Origin: an uncultured Verrucomicrobia subdivision 3 bacterium
Lineage (GTDB): Bacteria > Verrucomicrobiota > Verrucomicrobiia > Limisphaerales > UBA11358
Assembly (NCBI GenBank): GCA_903872345.1
Contig: CAIQKM010000094.1
Span: forward strand, 1-37,202
DNA length: 37,202 nucleotides
Reading direction: 5' to 3'
Part shown: positions 17,225 to 24,677 of the stretch, piece by piece
How positions within the stretch are numbered: the stretch's first letter is position 1
Layout: every line of letters starts with the position of its first letter
The notes under the pieces: generated by a model
The model's database searches: none
Seen by the model: the letters and a program-made list of their open reading frames with translations, nothing else
What the model was told of the DNA's origin: nothing
Translations under genes and position numbers: made by a program

Positions 17225-19315
17225 ATGACCGGTCATCTGAAAAAAGCCATCTGGATCTTTCCGCTCATCATTGCGGGGCTGGTCGCTTTGCTCGGCTGGT
17301 GGGGCAACGAACGGCTGCACCAGACCATTGCCGACGAACTGAAGGCCGACCTCAGCGCCACCCTGAATGCCAACGTGACCGCTTTGGAAATCTGGTCCAC
17401 CAACCAAATGCGCATGGCCACCGCCCTGGCCGAAGAACCCACCGTCCGCACCCAGGCCACGCGGATTCTCGAACATCATCCCGCCATGGACAATGCGGGC
17501 GGCGACCCGCTCGGCGCCTTTCTCCGTCCGCGCCTGAGCCGCATGGGTTATGAAATCGCCCAACTCGTGGACACCAATTTTATTGTGGCCGCCGTTTCCA
17601 GCCGCATCGGCCTGGGTGCCGGCCTGCCCGTTTCCGAGGCACATACCAATCAGTTCGCCGAACTGTTTGCCTCCGGCTCCCCCGTCATCATCACCCCCTT
17701 CAAACCCGATTATTCCGGCCCCCGGCGCATCCAGCCCCGGGGCGGCAACTTTGGCCGCACCAATTTTCTTTCCTTCCTCAATCGCGGCCGTCAGCGGCGA
17801 GGCGATGTGATGCTCATGCAGGTGGCCGCCCCCATCCATGACCGCGATGGCTTTGTGCGCGGCGCCCTCGCCCTGGTCATCAATCCCACCAACGAATTTT
17901 CCCGCATCCTTTCCGTGGCCCGCCACGGCGATACCGGCGAAACTTACGCCTTTGACCAAACCGGCCTCCTGATTTCCCAAAGCCGGCATGACGCCGAACT
18001 AAGAAGGCTGGGTTTGCTCACCAATGACAGCTCCGCCCTGAACCTCCGCCTCCACGATCCCGGAGTGGATCTGACCCTCGGACTCAAACCCGCCGCCACC
18101 AATCTCGCCACCGAACCGCTCACCCGCATCGTGGCCAGCGCCGTGGCGGGCGAGGACGGCGCGGAAGTCATTCCCACCCGCGACTATCGCGGCGTTCCCG
18201 TGGTCGGCGCCTGGCGCTGGCTGCCGCAATTCGGCATCGGGGTCGCCACCGAAGTCGAAGCCTCCGAAGCCTTCTGGCTGCTGCATATGCTCCAGGTGAT
18301 CTTCATCCTCCTCTTCCTCCTCCTGGTGCTCTGCTCCGTCGTGCTGTTCATTTTCTCCTACGCCAACCTCGCCTGGCAGGAACGCTTGAGCGCCGCCGAA
18401 CTCAAATTGCGCCAACTCGGGCAATACACCCTGGAGGAAAAAATCGGCGCCGGCAGCATGGGCGTCGTTTACCGCGCCCATCACGGCCTGATGCGCCGCA
18501 AAACCGCCGTAAAACTGCTCCTGCCCGAGCTCGCCGACGAAGCCTCCGTCAAACGCTTTGAACGGGAAGTCCGCCTCACCTGCCAGCTCGCCCACCCCAA
18601 CACCATCCAAATTTACGATTACGGCCACACCCCCGCCGGCGTGTTTTATTACGCCATGGAACTGTTGAGCGGGTTGAACCTCCGTGAACTCGTGGACCAG
18701 TTCGGCCCCCAGCCCGAAGGCCGGGTCATCAACATCCTCACCCAAATCTGCAATTCCCTGGCCGAGGCGCATGCCCTGAACCTGATCCATCGGGACATCA
18801 AGCCTTCCAACGTCTTCCTGAGCGATCGCGGCGGCGTGCCCGATTACGTAAAGGTTCTCGACTTCGGCTTGATTCACGACTGCCGTACCGGTGATGACGA
18901 AACCGACCGGGACGGCCTGGCCGGCACGCCTTGGTTCATGGCTCCGGAAATGATTCAAAATCCCGCCGCCGCCGATGCCCGCAGCGATATTTACGCCATG
19001 GGCGGCCTCGCCTATTTCCTGCTGACCGGAAAATACATGTTCGACAGCGAATCCGTTTCCGTGGTGCTGGAGAAGCAACTGACCGAAATCCCCGCCCCAC
19101 CCTCCGGCGTCACCGAAAACCCCATCAGTCCGGTCATGGAGCAAATCATCCTTGCCTGCCTGGAAAAAGACCCCGCCGGCCGCCCTCAATCCGCCCTCGA
19201 ACTTGCCGCCCGCCTGGCCGAAAGCCCCGCCGCCAATGACTCCACCCCGGATAGCCGGGCCGCTTGGTGGCTGATGTTCCGCAATCAACAAGCCGGGATA
19301 TCCCCTTCGATTTAG
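17225..19315 (+). CDS. Membrane Ser/Thr protein kinase with N-terminal Cache-like sensor
   Basis: The 696-residue protein begins with a membrane helix (about 9-26), then an extracytoplasmic domain of about 320 residues. GDTGETYAFDQTGLLISQSRH in that domain is typical of a double-Cache fold. A second membrane helix (about 352-382) leads to a C-terminal Hanks-type kinase. Kinase motifs are intact: IGAGSMGVVY (about 407), Lys430 in AVKLL, HRDIKPSN (His522), DFG (546-548) and APE (573-575). The layout of sensor, membrane and kinase copies that of sensor histidine kinases and is opposite to PknB-like kinases. It should sense an external small molecule and phosphorylate unknown cytoplasmic targets. 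The two PEP-CTERM genes follow on the same strand after a hairpin. Confidence 0.92.
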   Translation: MTGHLKKAIWIFPLIIAGLVALLGWWGNERLHQTIADELKADLSATLNANVTALEIWSTNQMRMATALAEEPTVRTQATRILEHHPAMDNAGGDPLGAFLRPRLSRMGYEIAQLVDTNFIVAAVSSRIGLGAGLPVSEAHTNQFAELFASGSPVIITPFKPDYSGPRRIQPRGGNFGRTNFLSFLNRGRQRRGDVMLMQVAAPIHDRDGFVRGALALVINPTNEFSRILSVARHGDTGETYAFDQTGLLISQSRHDAELRRLGLLTNDSSALNLRLHDPGVDLTLGLKPAATNLATEPLTRIVASAVAGEDGAEVIPTRDYRGVPVVGAWRWLPQFGIGVATEVEASEAFWLLHMLQVIFILLFLLLVLCSVVLFIFSYANLAWQERLSAAELKLRQLGQYTLEEKIGAGSMGVVYRAHHGLMRRKTAVKLLLPELADEASVKRFEREVRLTCQLAHPNTIQIYDYGHTPAGVFYYAMELLSGLNLRELVDQFGPQPEGRVINILTQICNSLAEAHALNLIHRDIKPSNVFLSDRGGVPDYVKVLDFGLIHDCRTGDDETDRDGLAGTPWFMAPEMIQNPAAADARSDIYAMGGLAYFLLTGKYMFDSESVSVVLEKQLTEIPAPPSGVTENPISPVMEQIILACLEKDPAGRPQSALELAARLAESPAANDSTPDSRAAWWLMFRNQQAGISPSI

Positions 19316-19370
19316 GTTTGCCGTCAGCCCCATCCTGACAACCCTTCATTGGCAAAACCATTCCTCATTG

Positions 19371-19398
19371 GGCAGGGTTGATTGCAATAAACCCTGCC
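19371..19398 (+). terminator. Hairpin downstream of the kinase gene
   Basis: GGCAGGGTT (19371-19379) and AACCCTGCC (19390-19398) form a perfect 9-bp stem with a 10-nt loop, 55 bp after the kinase stop. There is no T tract. It may end the kinase transcript ahead of the PEP-CTERM gene. Confidence 0.5.
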
Positions 19399-19542
19399 AA
19401 ACACGCATTGCATTGCAATGTTTTTGCAAAACAACACATCAAATCATACTGTTAGCATATTCAAGTCATACAAAAAACCCATAAAACCAGCACTTTAGAA
19501 TTAAAAACAAAGTTGGCACGAGTACTGCTTAAATGTTCTCGT

Positions 19543-20373
19543 ATGAAAAACAGAATAGCCCTACTCCTGACCACCGCCAGCGGTCTGTCAGTGCTACCGA
19601 CGATCGCTTTCTCCGGCGACATCGTCATGACCTACGCCGAGGCGCCAGGCGTGACCAACTCAAGCCTGGCCGACACCTCCGTATTCACCTTCAACAACTA
19701 TGCCAATGGTACCCACCTGACCAATGCCGTCTGGAGTGGTGTGGGCACCTATGACCTGTTGTATGTTATCAACGCCAACCAATATGGCGGTGCCAACGGC
19801 AGCCCCTATTCCGTGGAGTCCGCCAAAATCGGGCTGGGCGGCGTTCCCACCACCACCCTCAACCTGACCACGGCCATCTCCTATTTCGGCATGTGGTGGT
19901 CCGCCGGGGATGCCAACAACTTCCTCAGCTTCTATAGCGGCAACAACTTGGTGGCATCGTTCTCCACCGCCACCCTGTTGTCCAAGCTGCCCAACACCTA
20001 TTTCGGCAATCCGACCCCCGGTTACAAGGGCCAGGATCCTGCGGAAGCCTTCGCCTTCATTAATTTTTACGGCTTGGATGGCACCACCTTCGACAAGATA
20101 GTGCTCAGCGATCCCAGTACCACCAGCGGGTTCGAATCCGACAACCATACCGTCCGCGTTACCCCCTACGGCTCGGATCCCAAAGACACCAGCCCGACCA
20201 TTCCCGGCGTTCCCGTGGAAGAAATCATTAACAACAACGGTTCGCAAACCATCGTTACCAACACCGCCCAGATCAACACTTCCCCCGAACCCGTGCCGGA
20301 GCCCGGAACCGACTCGCTGCTCGCGCTGGCTGGAGTTGCCGTCCTGTGGCGCGTGCTTAAACAGCGACGTTAA
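19543..20373 (+). CDS. PEP-CTERM surface protein, paralogue 1
   Basis: From ATG 19543 the product has 276 residues: a signal peptide (about 1-24), a beta-rich body, and the C-terminal sorting signal VPEPGTDSLLALAGVAVLW followed by the basic tail RVLKQRR. In PEP-CTERM systems an exosortase cleaves at this signal and anchors or exports the protein. No exosortase is in the window. The body contains YFGMWWSAGDANNFLSFYSG and GFESDNHTV, resembling the Npun_F0296-type exosortase-dependent surface proteins (by memory). It is about three-quarters identical to the next gene. An in-frame TTG at 19513 would add ten non-signal residues and is disfavoured. Confidence 0.88.
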   Translation: MKNRIALLLTTASGLSVLPTIAFSGDIVMTYAEAPGVTNSSLADTSVFTFNNYANGTHLTNAVWSGVGTYDLLYVINANQYGGANGSPYSVESAKIGLGGVPTTTLNLTTAISYFGMWWSAGDANNFLSFYSGNNLVASFSTATLLSKLPNTYFGNPTPGYKGQDPAEAFAFINFYGLDGTTFDKIVLSDPSTTSGFESDNHTVRVTPYGSDPKDTSPTIPGVPVEEIINNNGSQTIVTNTAQINTSPEPVPEPGTDSLLALAGVAVLWRVLKQRR

Positions 20374-20383
20374 TTTCGGTCCA

Positions 20384-20417
20384 AAACATCCGCCGGTGGC
20401 CACCCCGGCGGATGTTT
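20384..20417 (+). terminator. Rho-independent-like terminator after paralogue 1
   Basis: A perfect 13-bp stem, AAACATCCGCCGG (20384-20396) with CCGGCGGATGTTT (20405-20417), surrounds an 8-nt loop and starts 10 bp after the stop codon. The stem ends in T residues. Its position between the tandem paralogues means each is probably transcribed separately. Confidence 0.7.
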
Positions 20418-20576
20418 CAGCCTTGGCTATCGCCCGGTGCCGGATGTTTTTACTATCATCAGATTTTCAGCTTCACTAATATGACAAATCATCACTTCTG
20501 ACCAACGCCTCGAAATTCATTTGCCCATATAAAACTTGATTTATTTATCACGATCATACATACTTAACCAGTGCGT

Positions 20577-21395
20577 ATGATAAGTAAGATTGGCATATTC
20601 GCGATCACCGCTCTGGCTCTCACGAGCCTCCCGGCGGGCGCATTCACCAGCGACATGGTGTTGACCTACGCCGAGTCTCCCGGTGCCACCAATTCCAGCC
20701 TGCCCGATACCTCCATCTTCACTTTCAATGGCTACAGCAACGGCACCCACATCACCAATGCCGTCTGGACCGGAGTCGGCACCTATAGCCAGATTTACGT
20801 CATCAACGCCAATCAGTACGGCGGGGCCAACGGCACCCCTTATTCGGTGGAATCCGCCAAAGCCGGTTTGGGCGGCAACCCTACTGCCACGCTCACGCTG
20901 AATACCTCCGTGGCCTACTTTGGCCTTTGGTGGTCGGCCGGTGACCCCAATAACTTCCTAAGCTTTTACAGTGGCAACAATTTGGTGGCCTCTTTCAACA
21001 CCACCAATCTGTTCAATGCCCTGCCTAGCACGTATTTGGGAAACCCAACTCCGGGTTACAAAGGCTTGGACAACACGGAAAAGTTTGCCTTTCTGAATTT
21101 TTACGGCTTGGATGGCACCACCTTCGATAAAATCGTCCTGAGCGACCCCAGCACCCTCAGCGGCTTTGAATCCGACAACCATACGGTTCGCGATGCCGCC
21201 TTCGGTCAGGATCCCAACGATGTCGGCACCACTTTGCCCGGCATTCCCGTGGAAGAAATCATCAATAACAATGGTTCGCAAACCATTGTTACCAACACCG
21301 CCCAAATTCAAACTTCCGTGCCGGAACCCGGTACCATTGCCTTGCTGGGCTTGGCTGGCGCGCTGGTCCTCGGACGCCGCCTTCGCCGCAGCTAA
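20577..21395 (+). CDS. PEP-CTERM surface protein, paralogue 2
   Basis: The 272-residue product starts MISKIGIF with a signal peptide (about 1-22) and ends with VPEPGTIALLGLAGALVLG plus RRLRRS, a clear PEP-CTERM sorting signal. It aligns with paralogue 1 along the entire body with no large gap. Shared blocks are YVINANQYGGANG, SDPST, GFESDNHTVR and EEIINNNGSQTIVTN, the last lying just before the sorting signal. Most differences are conservative except in the segment before that block. A GTG at 20571 would add two residues. The gene converges on the ferredoxin gene with a 25-bp gap. Confidence 0.88.
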   Translation: MISKIGIFAITALALTSLPAGAFTSDMVLTYAESPGATNSSLPDTSIFTFNGYSNGTHITNAVWTGVGTYSQIYVINANQYGGANGTPYSVESAKAGLGGNPTATLTLNTSVAYFGLWWSAGDPNNFLSFYSGNNLVASFNTTNLFNALPSTYLGNPTPGYKGLDNTEKFAFLNFYGLDGTTFDKIVLSDPSTLSGFESDNHTVRDAAFGQDPNDVGTTLPGIPVEEIINNNGSQTIVTNTAQIQTSVPEPGTIALLGLAGALVLGRRLRRS

Positions 21396-21420
21396 AATCC
21401 GTTAAAGCGGGATAGCGCGG

Positions 21421-21798
21421 TTATGGCTCGATTGTGGTTGGCTTCGGATTTGTTGCAAACACGTATTCCGCCACCACCTGCCCTCCTACCAGATGCTCTT
21501 GGATAATCCGTTCCAGCACCTCCGGTGTGCAGGAGTGATACCAGACCCCTTCCGGATAAACCACCGCCACCGGCCCGCTCAGACAAACCCGCAGGCATCC
21601 TGCCCGGGTGCGAAAAATCACCGTCTCCGGCCCGGATAATTTCAATTCCTTCAGCCTCCGTTTGAGAAATTCCCACGCCGCATCACTCGTCTCGCGGGGA
21701 CAACACTTGGAATCCTCCCCTGCCACACACAGGAAGATGTGCCGCCGGATTTTCTCCAAGCCCAGCGACCGAGCCGCCGCCGCCAATTCGGAATCCAT
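21421..21798 (-). CDS. Thioredoxin-like [2Fe-2S] ferredoxin
   Basis: The 125-residue product has Cys24, Cys32/Cys33, Cys68 and Cys72 ([14 protein letters not shown] and TRAGCLRVC), followed by [13 protein letters not shown]. This matches the thioredoxin-fold [2Fe-2S] ferredoxins, also found as the NuoE-like subunit domain. It probably carries electrons; the partner is unknown. ATG 21798 is chosen because GGGAGG lies 8 nt upstream and the family starts near this point. An earlier start at 21882 would add 28 unrelated residues. It is divergent from the GH43 gene. Confidence 0.85.
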   Translation of the reverse strand: MDSELAAAARSLGLEKIRRHIFLCVAGEDSKCCPRETSDAAWEFLKRRLKELKLSGPETVIFRTRAGCLRVCLSGPVAVVYPEGVWYHSCTPEVLERIIQEHLVGGQVVAEYVFATNPKPTTIEP

Positions 21799-22003
21799 CA
21801 CACCGGCCTCCCAAAACGATTTAATTCCATCGCCCCGGCATACCCCATCCCATCCCATCGCCATTTGATATAACTTGGACAAAGCCTCATGCGCTGACGC
21901 TAATTTCGCCCGCTCATCCCGTCAAGCAGCGAATCCCCGGCCCACCGGCGGTTCGGCTATTTCAGTTTTGCACATTTACCCGCCGCCACTAAACTGTCCA
22001 ACC

Positions 22004-23329
22004 ATGATACCGATCTCATCACCCAAGCGAGTCCTCCTCTTGCTGACCGCGTTTCTGGTCATCGGTAGCCTTGCCGCCTCCGCGCAAGCCATCCGGTTTG
22101 TGGAACCCGACCTCCAACTCGCCGGGCTGACCGCCGGCCAAACCCTACCGGTCACGTTTCAGCTCACCAACGGCACCGCCAACGCCATCAAAATTCAGTC
22201 CACCGAAACCTCCTGCGAATGCACCACCCTCAAACAAGCCCCGACGGAAATCCCGGCGCACGGGCTGGGCGAATTTATCTGGATCTTCGACGCCTCCCGC
22301 GCCACCGGTCTGGTATTTCAAACCGTTACCGTGGAAATCGCCGGCGGCTCAACCGTTCAAGGCCAGTTCAGCACTTCGGTATCCGCCACCAACGCAGCCT
22401 CGGGCACCGCAGGATCATTCCGTCCACGCGGCGTGTACGTCCACGATCCCTCCACCATCGCCGGCTGTGGCCATGAACATTGGTTCTTCTCCACCGGCAT
22501 GGGCATCCCGTCGCATCATTCCGCCACCTTCACGAACTGGCTCTCCGGGCCGCGTGTATTCCGCCAAATGCCCGCCTGGATCACCAATGCCGTGCCCGGC
22601 AACCAGGGCGTGTTTTGGGCCCCGGACGTCATCCAACAGGGCGACCGCTATCTGCTCTATTACGCCGCCTCCACCTGGGGCAAACGCGTCTCCGCCATCG
22701 GGCTGGCCACCAACCCCACCCTCGATCCCGCCGCCCCCAACTTTCATTGGACCGATGCCGGCCCCGTCATCTGCACCACGTTGAATGATGACTTCAACGC
22801 CATTGACCCCAGCATTTTCCGGGATGACGATGGCAGTCTGTGGCTCGCTTTCGGTTCCTATTGGAGCGGCATCAAACTCATCCAGTTGAACCCCGCCACC
22901 GGACTGCGAATCACCCCGGATTCCCCGGTCTATAGTTTGGCCCGGCATCATGAAGGCGATGACACCTCCATCGAAGCCGCCTGCCTCACGCGGCACGGCC
23001 AATATTATTATCTCTTCGTAAATTGGTACGCCTGCTGTCGTGGCACCAACAGCACTTATGAAATCCGGATCGGCCGGAGCGGAAAAGTCACCGGTCCCTA
23101 TGTGGACAGCGCCGGACGGGATATGCTGGCCAATGGCGGCGATGTTTTTCTCCACAGCCAGGGACGCTTCATCGGCCCCGGCCACGCGGGCATTTATCAG
23201 GAAAACGGAACCAACTGGTTCAGCTTCCATTTCTACGATGGCGACCGCCACGGCCTCGCCTCCATCGGTGTGCGGCAACTGGTCTGGGCCACCAACGGCT
23301 GGCCCGCGCTGGTGGCCGCCAAACCCTGA
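22004..23329 (+). CDS. Secreted DUF1573-GH43 fusion, arabinanase-like
   Basis: From ATG 22004 the product has 441 residues with a signal peptide ending near SAQA (about 28). Residues 30-125 form a DUF1573-like Ig domain with the CxC motif TSCECT (Cys71, Cys73). A GH43 five-bladed propeller follows. Candidate catalytic residues are Asp148 (HDPST), Asp268 (IDPSIF) and Glu324 (SIEAACL), in the order base, pKa modulator, acid. FWAPDVIQQGDRYLLYYAAS and GHAGIYQENG are typical of endo-1,5-alpha-L-arabinanases (GH43 subfamily 5-like). It would cut arabinan side chains of pectin outside the cell. The earlier start at 21875 lacks a signal peptide and is rejected. Confidence 0.9.
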   Translation: MIPISSPKRVLLLLTAFLVIGSLAASAQAIRFVEPDLQLAGLTAGQTLPVTFQLTNGTANAIKIQSTETSCECTTLKQAPTEIPAHGLGEFIWIFDASRATGLVFQTVTVEIAGGSTVQGQFSTSVSATNAASGTAGSFRPRGVYVHDPSTIAGCGHEHWFFSTGMGIPSHHSATFTNWLSGPRVFRQMPAWITNAVPGNQGVFWAPDVIQQGDRYLLYYAASTWGKRVSAIGLATNPTLDPAAPNFHWTDAGPVICTTLNDDFNAIDPSIFRDDDGSLWLAFGSYWSGIKLIQLNPATGLRITPDSPVYSLARHHEGDDTSIEAACLTRHGQYYYLFVNWYACCRGTNSTYEIRIGRSGKVTGPYVDSAGRDMLANGGDVFLHSQGRFIGPGHAGIYQENGTNWFSFHFYDGDRHGLASIGVRQLVWATNGWPALVAAKP

Positions 23330-23353
23330 AATTCGGCCGAATCGCCTTGCCCC

Positions 23354-23405
23354 GTAGCGGCGGGCATCCTTGCCCGCCGTAGAGCCGGCGCTTCCAGCCC
23401 GGCGG
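23354..23405. repeat. Palindromic repeat, family D, after the GH43 gene
   Basis: GGCGGGC (23359-23365) pairs with GCCCGCC (23372-23378), and a second hairpin, GCCGG...CCGGC, follows at about 23384-23403. It starts 25 bp after the stop and may serve as a terminator. The wording GTAGCGGCGGGCATCC is a motif I recall as repeated in Verrucomicrobiota genomes; only one copy is in this window. Confidence 0.5.
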
Positions 23406-23586
23406 GAATAAACCCTCAAACGACCAGTTGCCTCGGCATGCTCCGCGCACTGTCGCAAAAATGATTGTAGTTTCCACTCGGCCGGCCACGCCCCTCATGG
23501 CAACAGCGATACCCCTCGCCGCCTTCCCAATTCCGGCCCGCGCGCTTTTCCCCTGACATTTCTAATCTTTGGCCTTAGATTCGCGC

Positions 23587-24345
23587 ATGGCCAAATCGCC
23601 TGTCATATTGGTTTCCCCGAGCATGGAGAAGCGCGGGGTGGAATTCAGCGACCTGTCGCTCAGTCTGTCCCAGCGTTATGAAGACTCCCTGCTGGATGTC
23701 GGCGGCATTCCGCTCGTAGCCCCGGCCACCGTGGACCGCGCGCTGCTCGCCGAAGCCGTGCGCCGCACCGATGGTGTTTTGCTCACCGGCGGCGACGACA
23801 TCTGCCCCGATCTCTACGAGAAAAACCTGTCCGCAGCCATCCTCAAGACCGTCGGTCAGACTCCCGACGGCGGCGGGCGCGATTTGCGCGAACTGATTTT
23901 GATTGAAGAAATCTTCCGCCAAAAGAAGCCCGTGCTCTGCATCTGCCGGGGACACCAGCTCATGAACGTGGCCTTTGGCGGCAAACTGATTTGCGACATC
24001 CGCCAGCAACACGGCAACGAACTGAATCACCAGCGCTCGGACAAGGCCTGTGAATATGTCCACGAAATCACCATCACGCCCGGCTCGCAATTTTCGAAAA
24101 TCACCGGCAGCACCCGGCTCGGCGTGAACAGTTCCCACCATCAGGCGGTCCTGAAAACCGCCGAACCCTTCGTGGCCACCGGGTTCAGTCCCGACGGCCT
24201 CGTCGAAGTGATGGAACTCAAACCCGGCACCCTCAAGCTGCCCTATTTCATCAGCGTCCAATACCATCCCGAACGCCTCGCCCGCCAATACAAGGAACAC
24301 CAAGCCATCTTCGCCTCCTTCGTCAAGGCCTGCAAAAAGCGCTGA
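23587..24345 (+). CDS. Class I glutamine amidotransferase-like hydrolase (PuuD/peptidase C26 family)
   Basis: The 252-residue product has the catalytic triad of the gamma-glutamyl-GABA hydrolase family: Cys120 in CICRGHQ, and His227 and Glu229 in QYHPER. It also has LLTGGDDICPDLY near residue 60, typical of the PuuD group (usually GG-D-x-P-x-Y). Members hydrolyse gamma-glutamyl amides in putrescine or polyamine breakdown. No puuABC genes are nearby, so the true substrate is uncertain. ATG 23587 is preferred over TTG 23569 because it begins the conserved PVILVSPSM strand. Confidence 0.88.
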   Translation: MAKSPVILVSPSMEKRGVEFSDLSLSLSQRYEDSLLDVGGIPLVAPATVDRALLAEAVRRTDGVLLTGGDDICPDLYEKNLSAAILKTVGQTPDGGGRDLRELILIEEIFRQKKPVLCICRGHQLMNVAFGGKLICDIRQQHGNELNHQRSDKACEYVHEITITPGSQFSKITGSTRLGVNSSHHQAVLKTAEPFVATGFSPDGLVEVMELKPGTLKLPYFISVQYHPERLARQYKEHQAIFASFVKACKKR

Positions 24346-24418
24346 CCGCGTCGGCCCGGCTGGTTGAAAAGCGGGTTTTGCAACATCAGGGAAGCGGCCG
24401 GAAAAGTTTGTTTTGCTG

Positions 24419-24641
24419 CTCTCCCTCACCCAACCCTCTCCCCAAAGGAGAGGGCTTTCCATGGACACGCTTTCTGATCATTCGTCCACCCGTGCGACCA
24501 ATCCAGCGGCTTGATTCGCGAAATACGCGGCAACCGTTTCTCCCTCTCCCGGGGGGCCGGGGTGAGGGCGAGCGTTGACACTAACTTTCCAACTGTTTTG
24601 CCGGAATGGACACCCAAAGCCGACTGCCAGCCGGCGCTCCG
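24419..24641. repeat. Cluster of short palindromic repeats (families F, G and C)
   Basis: This gap between the PuuD and M3 genes holds several elements. One is a perfect hairpin CCCTCTCC (24434-24441) / GGAGAGGG (24447-24454) preceded by CCCTCACC. Another is its inverted relative at 24541-24571. The motif TTCGCGAAATACGCGG (24515-24530) belongs to family G, also seen at 26474-26489 and 26653-26666. A copy of family C lies at 24615-24641 and matches 34586-34612 in inverted orientation. No gene was found here. Confidence 0.65.
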
Positions 24642-24677
24642 GCCGGCACCGAATTGCTGCTGTACTTATGATACGAC

